Shown here in pieces: positions 28,804 through 38,203 of a stretch of 60,339 bases of DNA. Each line of letters starts with the position of its first letter. Within the stretch, counting starts at the first letter, position 1. Below the pieces are notes generated by a model. The model was not told the DNA's origin and searched no databases. It worked only from the letters and a program-made list of their open reading frames with translations. Position numbers and translations under genes: made by a program. The stretch comes from Marine group II euryarchaeote REDSEA-S11_B3N4 (GTDB lineage Archaea > Thermoplasmatota > Poseidoniia > Poseidoniales > Thalassarchaeaceae), in NCBI GenBank assembly GCA_001628485.1, contig LURR01000003.1, positions 1 to 60,339 of the forward strand, read 5' to 3'.

Positions 28804-29298
28804 TTATCTGCCGAGCATCCTTCGAACTTGGGTGCTTTCATGATCCAAAGAAGGTGCTTCTTCCTCCCTGATTTTCTTCAGGGCGTTCAGAGGAATCCAA
28901 GCATCAGGAACTAGTCGCCAAGGAGTAACTCGTGCCATTATCCCCAGCAGAATCTGACTTCCAGGAATCATGAAAACTCTCAGAGGAGGCACTACTATAC
29001 TCAAAGCAGCCAAGTCGTCTCTAGCCTGAATCCTCTCCTTTCTACTGACCCTTCTTCCAATCAGTATGTTGGCCAATGTTCCTGATGTCTTTTGGAAATG
29101 CTCAGCCCCTATTCTCGAAGCATCCCAAGCCTTCTCCAATCCCTCCCCCCACTTGCGTGGCTCCTTTGCTACTTCTCTGATTTCGTTCTGAGATTTATCC
29201 GGGAGTCTACGATAGGCTAACGAAGCTCCCGTGATGACCCATGGAACCCATCTAAACGTAAATCTGACAGCGTTTGAGACTCTACCCAATGTAATCAC
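28804..29298 (-). CDS. LETM1-like domain protein
   Basis: 164 residues. An N-terminal amphipathic/hydrophobic stretch (FRWVPWVITGASLAYRRL) is followed by charged helices. The C-terminal half has SRKERIQARDDLAALSIVVPPLRVFMIPGSQILLGIMARVTPW with LVPDAW, the pattern of the LETM1-like ribosome-binding-like domain (conserved E/D, then VP, F-x-IPG, L-P-S/D-A/W). In mitochondria LETM1 acts in ion homeostasis and membrane protein biogenesis; bacterial and archaeal copies are uncharacterised. Its ATG overlaps the aceE stop (ATGA), indicating coupled translation. Domain call by eye, moderate certainty. Confidence 0.55.
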   Translation of the reverse strand: MITLGRVSNAVRFTFRWVPWVITGASLAYRRLPDKSQNEIREVAKEPRKWGEGLEKAWDASRIGAEHFQKTSGTLANILIGRRVSRKERIQARDDLAALSIVVPPLRVFMIPGSQILLGIMARVTPWRLVPDAWIPLNALKKIREEEAPSLDHESTQVRRMLGR

Positions 29299-31949
29299 TC
29301 TGTCTTGTCTATTCTCTCTTTGCTTAGATTCCTCTTTTCCAATTCTTTCTTTACCGTGCCAGAAGGTACTTTTCCTTCCTGCTCCAATGCCGATATCGCT
29401 GCAACAACAATGCTATTTGTATCTATTTCGAAGAACGAACGGAGGGCTTCTCGTGTGTCGGATCTTCCGAACCCATCTGTTCCGAGTACAATGTATCTGC
29501 CTCCTATCCATCTCTGAATCATCTCAGGGACGGAGCAGATGTAGTCGGAAGTAGCGACTGTGGGCGTTTGGTCTCCAAAACACCTGGAGACGTATGGTTC
29601 GTCGGAAATTTCAGGATTCAGGCGTCTTGATCTTTCATGCTCAAGACCTTCCCTGCGAAGTTCCCCATAGGAGGTAACGGACCAAACCTCTGATGATATC
29701 CCGTGTTCACTGAGTAGTTCCGAGGCTGCCTCCCTAACGTTCCTCAGGATTGGGCCGGATCCGAGTAGCCTAATCTTTTTTCTTCCCTCTCCCACTTCTT
29801 CTATTTTGTACGCCCCCCTAACGATGCCATCATCCACGTCAGGTGGCTTTGGCATCTGCTGCTGATTCTCATTGTAAAGCATCACATAGTGGAAGACATC
29901 AAGATTCTGGCCCCACATCTCATCTATTCCATGTCTGATGATAGCGGCTAGCTCGTAGGCATATGCAGGATCCCATGCTCGACAGTGAGGAACTGCCGAG
30001 GCCATTAGAAGACTGTGTCCGTCCTGATGTTGTAGGCCCTCTCCGTTAAGCGTGGTCCGCCCTGCTGTCGCGCCCATCAGGAAGCCGCGCGCACGGGCGT
30101 CTGCAGCACTCCAAATCTGATCCCCCACCCTCTGGAATCCGAACATTGAGTAGAAGGTGTAGAAAGGCAGGGTAGCGGAGTTTGCACTAGAATACGAAGT
30201 AGCACTTGATATCCATGAGGCAATGGCTCCTGCCTCCGAAATTCCTTCCTGAAGGACCTGGCCTGATTCCGACTCCTTGTAGTTTAGGAGCATCTTATGG
30301 TCTACTGGAGTGTACTTCTGGCCTCTAGAAGCGAAGATCTCAAACTCGCTGAATAGTGGATCCATTCCGAAAGTTCTGCCTTCATCGGGGATGATGGGCA
30401 CGACTCTGGAGCCTATCTCTGATTTCATCAGATTTCTTAGCAGGCGAACGAAAGCCATGGTTGTAGAAACCTCTTGACCTTCTGGGGTACCCTGGTCGAA
30501 TGCTGAATATGTGTCTTTTCCAGGAAGATCGAAGTTAATTTTCGAGGGCTTTCTTGAAGGTAGATATCCACCGAGTTCGGTTCTTCTTTCGGTCAGATAC
30601 TTGATCTCATCCGAGTCTTCTTCTAGTGCGATGAAGGGATTTTCTTCGAGTCTGGAATCCCCGATATCAATCTCCAGAGCATCACGGTAAGCCTTCAGGT
30701 CGTCGATAGTCATCTTCTTCTTTTGGTGGGTTGAGTTCCTACCCTCGAAAGAGTCGATTCCCCAGCCTTTCACTGTATGTGCCAAAATCACAGCTGGACC
30801 CTTTGCAGAAATAGCTGATTTGTATGCGGAATACACCTTTACTGGATCGTGACCTCCTCTGGTAAGGCCTTCTATCTCAGAATCAGAAATTGAGGTTCCT
30901 AGGGCCTTCAGAGATTCGCTTCCAGAGAACATCTCTTCTCGGAAATCGTCGATTGATAGGGTGCTGAGTCGTTGCCAGTCTCCATCGGCGATACTCTCCA
31001 TCTTCTCCAGAAGTTCTCCTTTTGTGTCTCTTTGGAATACTCTGTCCCATCCTGACCCCCAAATTAGCTTGATTACTGTCCATCCTGCTCCTCGATAGAG
31101 GCCCTCTAATTCCTGGATAATGCTGGAATTCCCTCTTACTGGACCGTCTAGCCTCTGTAAATTGCAATTTACTACTACGATTAGATTGTCCAACTGTTCC
31201 CTACCGGCTACTGCTATGGAAGCTATTGACTCTGGTTCGTCCATCTCTCCGTCTCCTAAGAAGGCGAAAACTCGACTCTCCGATGTATCTGCAATTCCTC
31301 TTTGGTCGAGATACTTCCAGAATCTCGCCTGCATTACGGCACCAAGTGGCCCTAATCCCATTGAAACGGTGGGATACTCCCAGAAATCTGGCATTAGTCT
31401 TGGATGGGGGTATGAAGACAGTCCCTCCACGAAGGCCTCCTGCCTGAAGTTTGAAACCTGATCTGTGGAAATTCTTCCTTCTAGGAATGCTCGAGCATAA
31501 ATTCCAGGACTAGCGTGTCCCTGGATGAATAAGGCGTCTCCGATGCCATTGTGATCCTTTCCTCTGAATACATGCTGGAATCCTACTTCGTACAAAGTCG
31601 AGCTTGAGGCGTAAGTGGAAATATGCCCGCCTATCCCGTCCATTCTCCTGTTTGCATCTGAGACCATAGCGGCCGCATTCCAGAGTACGTGACTCTGGAT
31701 CTTTTTCTCCAATGTTAGGTTTCCAGGATATGGAGGCTGTTGTTCAATAGAAATTGAGTTTAGGTACGGAGTTCTAGATGGTGAAATTTCAATACCCAAG
31801 GAAGACGCTTCTGACATTACCTCCTGTAGGAGTAGCCGCGCCCTTGACTTGCCCTGTGACGATGCTAGAGTCCTCAAGGATTCCAGCCATTCATCCGTCT
31901 CCTCTGGGTCCGTATCGGGAAGAGTCTGTCGGGGTTCTGGGGGGGGCAT
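29295..31949 (-). CDS. aceE: Pyruvate dehydrogenase E1 component, homodimeric type
   Basis: 884 residues from the ATG at 31949 (a GTG three codons upstream would give 887, the length of E. coli AceE). It catalyses ThDP-dependent decarboxylation of pyruvate and reductive acetylation of lipoyl-E2. Signatures are clear: GGHISTYASSSTLYEVGFQH, the ThDP motif GDGEMDEPES...NCNLQRLDGPVRGN (about 233-270) and the transketolase-like DEGRTFGMDPLF and GRTTLNGEGLQHQDGHS loops. This is the gammaproteobacterial single-chain E1, unusual for archaea. No E2 (lipoyl acyltransferase) or E3 gene lies in this window. It probably forms a transcript with the upstream GNAT and downstream LETM1-like gene. Confidence 0.95.
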   Translation of the reverse strand: MPPPEPRQTLPDTDPEETDEWLESLRTLASSQGKSRARLLLQEVMSEASSLGIEISPSRTPYLNSISIEQQPPYPGNLTLEKKIQSHVLWNAAAMVSDANRRMDGIGGHISTYASSSTLYEVGFQHVFRGKDHNGIGDALFIQGHASPGIYARAFLEGRISTDQVSNFRQEAFVEGLSSYPHPRLMPDFWEYPTVSMGLGPLGAVMQARFWKYLDQRGIADTSESRVFAFLGDGEMDEPESIASIAVAGREQLDNLIVVVNCNLQRLDGPVRGNSSIIQELEGLYRGAGWTVIKLIWGSGWDRVFQRDTKGELLEKMESIADGDWQRLSTLSIDDFREEMFSGSESLKALGTSISDSEIEGLTRGGHDPVKVYSAYKSAISAKGPAVILAHTVKGWGIDSFEGRNSTHQKKKMTIDDLKAYRDALEIDIGDSRLEENPFIALEEDSDEIKYLTERRTELGGYLPSRKPSKINFDLPGKDTYSAFDQGTPEGQEVSTTMAFVRLLRNLMKSEIGSRVVPIIPDEGRTFGMDPLFSEFEIFASRGQKYTPVDHKMLLNYKESESGQVLQEGISEAGAIASWISSATSYSSANSATLPFYTFYSMFGFQRVGDQIWSAADARARGFLMGATAGRTTLNGEGLQHQDGHSLLMASAVPHCRAWDPAYAYELAAIIRHGIDEMWGQNLDVFHYVMLYNENQQQMPKPPDVDDGIVRGAYKIEEVGEGRKKIRLLGSGPILRNVREAASELLSEHGISSEVWSVTSYGELRREGLEHERSRRLNPEISDEPYVSRCFGDQTPTVATSDYICSVPEMIQRWIGGRYIVLGTDGFGRSDTREALRSFFEIDTNSIVVAAISALEQEGKVPSGTVKKELEKRNLSKERIDKTE

Positions 31950-32022
31950 GGCGATCACTAACCTGTTGGGCAGAATCTCCAGTCAAGAGGTGTTTTTTGA
32001 ATGGGTCGACGGTAGTGTCTGC

Positions 32023-32634
32023 CTAAGATGGGGATGTTCCTGGCCCCAACTCTATCAAATGGCACTCGTGCATTGTCCTGATTCCAGCGACAGTGATCGG
32101 TGAATCTCCCGAAACGCATCTCTCTCCTTTCCATTTCCTGACGGTTCTAATTACGGTCTTTGAACCGGCTGTATTGTTGGGGTCGACCTTGACTTCTACA
32201 ATCATTTCGCCAACCTGTCCCAACCAATCCAGAACTGAGTCTATACTTCGCCTGGCATATCCGTGTCTCTGTTCAGAGCTCCTTACCCAATATCCCAAAT
32301 TCCAAGTCGCCCTCTCGGATCTAGTAACCCTATCAAAGCCTACTAAACCAATGACAAAACCATCCCAAGGACGTATCATCACCCAGTGATGAAGGAGGCC
32401 CGATCTGCCCTTTCTCTCTGTGTCTCTGATGAAATCCTCGATTTGAGGTCTTATTTCCTTATCTGGATTAATCCACGGCATAGCCCTCATCACATCTGGC
32501 CAGGTCTCCTCGAATGCTTCGACTATTTCTGCTATGTGAGACTTTGAAGCTGGTCTTAGAACCAGCCCCTCATCCACTCGAATGGTGGAAGTGGCTCGTC
32601 TCTGCATCATTCTCGGGGAAGGGTCCCACCGCAT
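32023..32634 (-). CDS. GNAT-family N-acetyltransferase, RimJ/RimL-like
   Basis: 203 residues; adjacent Met codons at residues 9 and 10 are alternative starts. The RimJ/L-like layout is visible: LVLRPASKSHIAEIVEAF at the N-terminus, a central strand FVIGLVGFDRV, LGYWVRSSEQRHGYARRSIDSVLDWL (acetyl-CoA pyrophosphate loop, R/Q-x-x-G-x-A) and VEVKVDPNNTAGSKTVIR near the end. Such proteins acetylate N-termini of ribosomal proteins or small molecules; substrate unknown. It lies between the zinc-ribbon/TPR gene (22 bp upstream) and aceE (about 70 bp downstream) on the same strand. Confidence 0.8.
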   Translation of the reverse strand: MRWDPSPRMMQRRATSTIRVDEGLVLRPASKSHIAEIVEAFEETWPDVMRAMPWINPDKEIRPQIEDFIRDTERKGRSGLLHHWVMIRPWDGFVIGLVGFDRVTRSERATWNLGYWVRSSEQRHGYARRSIDSVLDWLGQVGEMIVEVKVDPNNTAGSKTVIRTVRKWKGERCVSGDSPITVAGIRTMHECHLIELGPGTSPS

Positions 32635-32656
32635 CAGTTCTGCGTCGACATCTAGG

Positions 32657-33763
32657 TTATGAAATCAGTTTCTCACTTGCTCGAACTAGGTCCGGGTCAT
32701 CCGGATGAAGTTTTACCGCGGATTCCACCATCCTCCTAGCTTCTGAATTCCTACCAATCGACATTAGTAGCCTCCCTACTGAATACACCAATGAGGTCCT
32801 GTTCCCCAGATGAGGACCTACTTCATCCAATAGCACGGTGGCTTGGGCTGTATTCTGCTCCTTTGCTGATCTGATTGCAGATTGCAATTGTTTGATTATT
32901 TCTGCAGCGGGCCATTCTTCTTGTTGCTGCCAAGGCCAAAAAGTAGGGGGCTCTTCAGAGTGCTCATTTGGTTCTGCAGGAGTTTCTTGTTCAGGGATGA
33001 CTGGGGCCGAGGGCAACTTTGGTATTGTTTCTGGTGAGGGTGCGACTCTTTCCTCTTGTACAGGAAGAGAGGTGATTTTGGGGATTGAGAACGAAGGAGC
33101 AGGTGGTATTTCTGGTGAGGTGTCCGTTATCGTCGACTCTGTGGAGAATGCCGCTTCGAATTCGTCAATCATACCATCTCCATCGAAGTCTTCTGGCTCC
33201 AATTGTGGTTGATTAGGAAGCGGCACACCACTCTCCTCTGCATCGATTAATTCACTTGGAGGTGAAGGCTGTACGAACGTTGGTGTTTCAGAGTTTGGTT
33301 GAATTAATTCGATTTGTCTCTGCTCAATAATTTCCTCTTCGTCTGGTAAATCCTTTGGAACCTCAAACTTCTGGACAAATTGGGGGATGTCATCTGCAGT
33401 CAGTTCGTATTCCTCATCGACATCTTCCTCTGGACGGACCATTGAGTCGAAGTCTGGCTTTCTATCGAGTACGATTTCTTCTCCCTCCCCGTATTGTGAT
33501 ACTTCGACTGTTAAGTCATCTAATGCAAATGAAGGGGGCGCGATTTCCTCCTCCTCCTCATGTTCAATCTCGGTCATTAGTTGATCTAGGAGATCTGTAG
33601 ATTCATCCTCTTCTAGACCGGAATTCTGCTGGAAGGAAGGTCGGTCAATCTGATAGTAACATCTCGTACAAACCTTCGTTCCCTCTTGGTTAGTATGCTG
33701 GCAGGATGGGCAAACTAAGCCCTTAGAATTTGAATTGCTCCATGACTTGAATCTGTCAAACAC
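32657..33763 (-). CDS. Zinc-ribbon, acidic linker and TPR-like protein with an EF-hand-like motif
   Basis: 368 residues. The N-terminus has a zinc ribbon (CPSC...CTRC, about residues 18-35). A long acidic, Pro-rich linker of low complexity follows. Within it DFDGDGMIDEFEAAF (about residue 193) is a good single EF-hand calcium-loop match. The C-terminal 100 residues are helical with a TPR-like unit (SVGRLLMSIGRNSEARRMVESAVKLHPDDPDLV). No signal peptide is seen, so it is probably cytoplasmic. Function unknown; an adaptor or scaffold is plausible. First gene of a possible transcript with GNAT-aceE-LETM1-like; divergent from the helicase gene. Confidence 0.75.
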   Translation of the reverse strand: MFDRFKSWSNSNSKGLVCPSCQHTNQEGTKVCTRCYYQIDRPSFQQNSGLEEDESTDLLDQLMTEIEHEEEEEIAPPSFALDDLTVEVSQYGEGEEIVLDRKPDFDSMVRPEEDVDEEYELTADDIPQFVQKFEVPKDLPDEEEIIEQRQIELIQPNSETPTFVQPSPPSELIDAEESGVPLPNQPQLEPEDFDGDGMIDEFEAAFSTESTITDTSPEIPPAPSFSIPKITSLPVQEERVAPSPETIPKLPSAPVIPEQETPAEPNEHSEEPPTFWPWQQQEEWPAAEIIKQLQSAIRSAKEQNTAQATVLLDEVGPHLGNRTSLVYSVGRLLMSIGRNSEARRMVESAVKLHPDDPDLVRASEKLIS

Positions 33764-33890
33764 CAGTCCCGTCCCCCCTGGATGTCCCCCTCGAATACTT
33801 CGAGCGTTTAATTCTCACTGGAAATGGATTGATTATTGAGTCAGAGGCTCATCAAGTAACCGTGATAGGGGCTGGAGGTGAGGGTAGGTC

Positions 33891-35819
33891 ATGGCAGGTT
33901 CAGAGGAGAATATTGCGAGTCGCTTCCAGAGGAGCCAGGACCACCATGAAGCCTATCTTCGTCTAATCAGATGGGAATTAGAAGACGAATTAGCAATGAC
34001 TGAGGAGAGATTGAGGAATTGGTCGGATAAGAAGCTCGAAGCAAATGGAATTGCTCTTTTTGGTTTGAGCGCTAAGGCTGATGGCTGGTTATTCGGCCAA
34101 CGAGTGATAAGATTCCGAAGAGGAGCTGGGAGGGGCCTGGGCTCTCACAGATTCAGGCAGGGCGACATCATCATGCTCAGTAGGAGCAATCCATTGACTG
34201 AAAAACCCATAGAGGCAGTAGTCAGCAATAGAAGCAGAGACTCGATTAGAGTGGTGGTACCCGAGGCTCCAAAGGGACTTAGAAAAGGAACGTGGAGAAT
34301 TGACAGGGGAGCCAATCGAGTTGCATTCGACAGAATGAGAGATGCATTGAATTCAATTTTCGAAGAGGGTGGAGGCGCCCCCCTGAGGGAGCTTCTACTT
34401 GGCCTTGTACACGATCCAGAAGCTACCGCTTCCCTGATTCCAGAGATGAAAGGGGCAAAGGAGGTCAGGGTTCCACTTCCTAGTGACCTGAACGAGTCCC
34501 AGAGGGAGGCTGCCAAGATGGGAATCAGTAGGAGATTGACTTTGATTCAGGGTCCCCCGGGTACGGGAAAGACTCATACTGCGGTAAGAATATTGGAGAA
34601 CTGGGCGATTCAAGATACTGGTACCGTCCTAGCTGTCGCAGATTCTAATGTTGCTGTCGATAACCTGCTAGAGGGCCTGCTTGAAAGAGGAATCAGGGCT
34701 GTAAGGCTCGGACAACCAGTGAAGGTTAGAGAGAGCCTGAGAGAAGCCACAATGGATGCTAGGATGGAGAGTCACGAGCTTAACAGGGACTTGATCGAGG
34801 AGATTGAGAGGAATGAAAAGCTATCCCGTAGGATAAAGGGGATGCGAGGAGGGAAGGAAAAAGGACTTGCACATAGGGACTTGAGTCGAGGGTGGAAGGA
34901 GGTAAGGAGGCTTGAAAGACAGATTAGGGATGATATTCTGGATAGGGCTCAGGTTCTGTGTTGTACCTGCATAGGTTCTGGACACGATCTACTCGACGGA
35001 AGGAGTTTTTCTAGGGTTCTTATCGACGAGGCAACTCAGGCGACAGAACCAGCATCATTGGTTCCCTTAGTTAAGGGATCTAGACAGATTGTCCTTGTCG
35101 GAGACCATAGACAACTGCCGCCAACCGTCATTTCACGTCGAGCAGAGAAAGGTGGTTTGGATAGGTCCCTATTCGAACGCCTAGTTGAGATGGGTATCGC
35201 TCCGCTAATGCTTACCACCCAATACAGAATGCACCCTTCAATTTCTGATTTTCCGAACAAGAGATTCTACGATGGGAAACTCGAGGATGGGGTGGATAAA
35301 TCGGATAGAGCGACTCCTGCAGGTATGCTCTGGCCAGATTGGGATGCTCCTCTAGCGTTCCTACCTGTCGAGGGCGAGGAGTTACTTTCTCCAGACGGAG
35401 CCTCGAAGGAGAATTCCGTGGAGGCTTCATGGGTCGTGAAGATATTGATGGGACTAATCGAAGAGGGTGGACTAGAATTCCCGGACATAGGGATAGTCAC
35501 CCCATATGCCGGCCAAGTACGGGCGATAAGGGACATGATTCCAGAGTCAATGCAGGATGTTGAGGTAAGGACGGTGGATGGGTACCAAGGAAGGGAGAAG
35601 GACGTGATAATCTTCTCCAGTGTAAGATCTAACCCCGATGGGAATGTAGGTTTCCTTTCGGATGGTAGGAGATTGAACGTAGCACTAACCAGGTCTAGGA
35701 GAGGCCTCATAGTGGTCGGTAACCCGGAAACTCTCAGACATGACGATAATTGGAGAGCTTGGATTGATCACATCAGGAGTAGCAAACTTGAGGCATGGCA
35801 TCTCTTGGGGACAGCGTGA
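33891..35819 (+). CDS. Superfamily 1B helicase, UPF1/IGHMBP2/DNA2-like
   Basis: 642 residues. An N-terminal OB/accessory region precedes the helicase core. Walker A GPPGTGKTHTA (about residue 220), motif II DEATQATEPA (about 379), motif III VGDHRQLPPTV, motif IV QYRMHPSISDFPNKRFYDGKL, motif V VDGYQGREKDVIIFS and motif VI LNVALTRSRRGLIVVG are all present. The order and wording match the UPF1-like family, which unwinds RNA or DNA 5' to 3'. A strong Shine-Dalgarno GGAGGTGA lies 9 bp before the ATG. It is followed on the same strand by RDD, Sua5 and methionine aminopeptidase genes. Confidence 0.92.
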   Translation: MAGSEENIASRFQRSQDHHEAYLRLIRWELEDELAMTEERLRNWSDKKLEANGIALFGLSAKADGWLFGQRVIRFRRGAGRGLGSHRFRQGDIIMLSRSNPLTEKPIEAVVSNRSRDSIRVVVPEAPKGLRKGTWRIDRGANRVAFDRMRDALNSIFEEGGGAPLRELLLGLVHDPEATASLIPEMKGAKEVRVPLPSDLNESQREAAKMGISRRLTLIQGPPGTGKTHTAVRILENWAIQDTGTVLAVADSNVAVDNLLEGLLERGIRAVRLGQPVKVRESLREATMDARMESHELNRDLIEEIERNEKLSRRIKGMRGGKEKGLAHRDLSRGWKEVRRLERQIRDDILDRAQVLCCTCIGSGHDLLDGRSFSRVLIDEATQATEPASLVPLVKGSRQIVLVGDHRQLPPTVISRRAEKGGLDRSLFERLVEMGIAPLMLTTQYRMHPSISDFPNKRFYDGKLEDGVDKSDRATPAGMLWPDWDAPLAFLPVEGEELLSPDGASKENSVEASWVVKILMGLIEEGGLEFPDIGIVTPYAGQVRAIRDMIPESMQDVEVRTVDGYQGREKDVIIFSSVRSNPDGNVGFLSDGRRLNVALTRSRRGLIVVGNPETLRHDDNWRAWIDHIRSSKLEAWHLLGTA

Positions 35820-35828
35820 GGCGTGACA

Positions 35829-36401
35829 ATGGGCGATCATGACTCCCCAATCTCTATACACGGAGGAGGGACTCTAGCAAAGGCCATTGTTTCTCAGGAG
35901 CAGGGGCACTGGTCGGTCCCGGATGGTACAATCCTCTCCTCCGGATCAAAGAGGCTTGTGGCCTTCGTGATTGACGTAGTTATCGTTGTCTCGATTCTAA
36001 ACCTGGCTACTAGAGGAATGATTGCAAACGCATTGAACATCTCCCTATGGTCTTCCTGGGATTTCCACTATGCTGTTGCTTTCGCTGCTGTTTTTCTCAC
36101 CACCCACTGGCTTTACTGGAGATTAACGGGTTTGGCATTCTCTAGGTCTCTTGGTCAAAAAGTTCTGGGAATTGCCATCGTTATGGAAGATGGGAGTAAA
36201 GTGGAAAGCAATATTTGGGATAGGAGGTCCTTTGCGAAGTTACTCTACCTACTTCCAGTTGTAAACCTGTACTTCGGTGTTTACGAATTAGCGAGGATTT
36301 CGCAGAGGCATACCCATCAATCAAATCTCGATCTAAGTGTGGGTACAATCGTCGCACATTCTGAGTCGCTTCCTCCAGCGAGTAGGAAGAATATCAGGTA
36401 G
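35829..36401 (+). CDS. RDD-family membrane protein
   Basis: 190 residues. The RDD signature appears as GSKRLVAFVIDVVIVVSILN near residue 39, followed by TM helices at about 45-65 and 80-100, then SRSLGQKVLGIAIVMEDGSKV and a further helix LLYLLPVVNLYFGVYELARI. The family consists of small integral membrane proteins, a few linked to Na+/H+ exchange; substrate unknown here. The ATG follows the helicase stop by 9 bp with GAGGCGTGA in between. Confidence 0.8.
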   Translation: MGDHDSPISIHGGGTLAKAIVSQEQGHWSVPDGTILSSGSKRLVAFVIDVVIVVSILNLATRGMIANALNISLWSSWDFHYAVAFAAVFLTTHWLYWRLTGLAFSRSLGQKVLGIAIVMEDGSKVESNIWDRRSFAKLLYLLPVVNLYFGVYELARISQRHTHQSNLDLSVGTIVAHSESLPPASRKNIR

Positions 36402-36409
36402 GTGTAGAC

Positions 36410-37012
36410 TTGGAAGATGCCATCGAATGGGTTCTCTCAGGAGGTTGTATCGTTTATCCTACGTCGACTCTGCCTGCACTTGGTTGTATCCCAGATTCAA
36501 ATGCTTTAGACAGACTTTACGGGATAAAGGGAAGGAATAGTGGAGCTCCTGTGAGTCTCGGTGTTGTGAGTCTGAGTCAGGCTAGTGAGATAGTTCATGT
36601 CCCCGATGATGTAAACGAAATTCTTGGTGTGTTTCCAGAAGGATCTCTGACTGTTATACTTAGAGCAAAGGAGGAGATGGACTCCAGACTCGGGGGGAAC
36701 AAGGTGGCCGTTAGAGTGGTTTCGAACAGAACGGCCAAGGAGTTGCTTAGTAGGACGGGTCCGCTGACAGCAACGAGTGCAAATATTTCTGGACAGGAGC
36801 CGTTGTTAGATTGTGCAGAAGCCGCAGAGTCTCTTCAAAGGACCGAGGAGTCAATTATCGGCGTCGATGGCGTCTGTGAAGGAGGACCACCCAGTACTTT
36901 GATAGCATGGCATACGGTCTGCGAATCACCTGAGTCGTTGAGTATTGAGGTAGTCAGAGAAGGGAAGATTAGTTCGGAGGAAGTTTTGTCATGGTGGAAG
37001 AGCAGGATCTGA
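36410..37012 (+). CDS. Threonylcarbamoyl-AMP synthase, Sua5/YrdC family
   Basis: 200 residues from a TTG at 36410 preceded by AGGTAGGTG. It makes threonylcarbamoyl-AMP from threonine, bicarbonate and ATP for tRNA t6A37. The family core is intact: GGCIVYPTSTLPALGCIPDS, LDRLYGIKGRNSGAPVSLGV (basic nucleotide-binding residues) and the TATSANISGQEP loop, with PPSTLI near the end. It lacks the extra Sua5 C-terminal domain, so it is YrdC-length. The end overlaps the map start by 22 bp. Confidence 0.88.
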   Translation: MEDAIEWVLSGGCIVYPTSTLPALGCIPDSNALDRLYGIKGRNSGAPVSLGVVSLSQASEIVHVPDDVNEILGVFPEGSLTVILRAKEEMDSRLGGNKVAVRVVSNRTAKELLSRTGPLTATSANISGQEPLLDCAEAAESLQRTEESIIGVDGVCEGGPPSTLIAWHTVCESPESLSIEVVREGKISSEEVLSWWKSRI

Positions 37013-38004
37013 AACAATGGCGAGATGCCGGTCACGTAGCCAGAAGAACCCTTGAGGGAATAAAGGGGGAGATTGTAGAAGGAAAGGAGTGGTCTGAAGT
37101 AATAGATTCAGCAGAGAGGTTCATCAGGAGGCACGGAGGTAAGGCTGCATTTCCTGTGACTATATCTGTTAACGAAATGGCCGCACATTACACTTCCAAC
37201 ACAGAGCTGACTCCTCCTGAGGGTTTCGAGGGCGAGATGATCTTCCAGAAAGGGGACTTGGTCAAGCTAGATGTTGGCGTCCACATCAAAGGGGCCCTGG
37301 GAGACAATGCTCTTACAGTAGAAGTGGGGAATGGGGGAGAGCATACTGAGCAGATCAGAGCAGCGAGAGAGGCACGAGATGCAGCTATCGAAAAGATGCA
37401 CCCGGGAACTCCATGGCATGTGATCGGAGAGGCGGCACAACAAGCATCGATAGATGCTGGCTTTGAACCAATCAGGAATCTTAGCGGTCACAAGATGGAA
37501 AGATGGAATCTTCACTCTGGGGTTTCGATACCTATGTTCGCATGCGGTCCCAACAATCCTGGTTACAAAGGGGAGGTTGAGGCAGGGGGGGTATATGCTA
37601 TTGAGCCATTCAATACCACAGGAAAAAGTGGGATGATTGAGAATGTCCCTCCCTCTGATTCATCCAATATTCTTAGAGTGACTGGAGACGTGAAGATTAG
37701 GAAGGCCCTATCCAAGGGTAAGTTGAAACCACTGGGCGCTACTATGGCAAGATATATCGAAGAGAGGTACAACACCCTACCTTTCGCAGAGAGGTGGGCA
37801 TTCCCTCTGCTTAGCAAACCCTTCCCAGAGGAGGGCGAAGAGTCCCTGAGAAGGAAATGGAGAGCTCTGATCAAGAAGTTGACATCGATCAGGTTCCTAG
37901 AGGTCTACAGCGCACTCAGGGATGTCGATAAGGGAGTTGTAGGGCAATTCGAGCACACGGTATACGTCACAGAGGGCGGTCCAGAGATTCTGACAGTGGA
38001 GTAA
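36991..38004 (+). CDS. map: Methionine aminopeptidase, type II
   Basis: 337 residues. The five metal ligands are visible in order: Asp in VKLDVGVHI, Asp in GALGDNAL, His in LSGHKMERWNLH, Glu in YAIEPFNTTG and Glu in VTEGGPEILT. The helical insertion around residues 215-300 (IEERYNTLPFAERWAF) marks the archaeal/eukaryotic type II enzyme. It removes initiator Met co-translationally. The ATG lies inside the end of sua5, suggesting coupled translation. Last gene of the helicase-RDD-Sua5-map run. Confidence 0.94.
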   Translation: MVEEQDLKQWRDAGHVARRTLEGIKGEIVEGKEWSEVIDSAERFIRRHGGKAAFPVTISVNEMAAHYTSNTELTPPEGFEGEMIFQKGDLVKLDVGVHIKGALGDNALTVEVGNGGEHTEQIRAAREARDAAIEKMHPGTPWHVIGEAAQQASIDAGFEPIRNLSGHKMERWNLHSGVSIPMFACGPNNPGYKGEVEAGGVYAIEPFNTTGKSGMIENVPPSDSSNILRVTGDVKIRKALSKGKLKPLGATMARYIEERYNTLPFAERWAFPLLSKPFPEEGEESLRRKWRALIKKLTSIRFLEVYSALRDVDKGVVGQFEHTVYVTEGGPEILTVE

Positions 38005-38009
38005 ATTGA

Positions 38010-38022
38010 TATTCTTTTTCTA
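38010..38022 (+). terminator. Candidate T-rich terminator after map
   Basis: A short run of Ts (TTTTT at 38015-38019) begins about 10 bp after the map stop, in the convergent gap before the DMT transporter gene. Archaeal intrinsic termination needs only T-rich tracts, but this one is short. Confidence 0.3.
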
Positions 38023-38203
38023 GGGTTCTGGCTAGATTTTCTCTCATTCCTCACAACGATTAACTATTGCCTCCTGCCTGCCATGACCGTACAGGACGAA
38101 AGGTTCTCGCTGAGTGCATCCCATCCCCTCGCATTTATCTCTCTCCTGTACACCTCTTGGTTGGTTAGCGGACCGCTTAAAATAGGCAGGAAATTTTCAA
38201 GTT

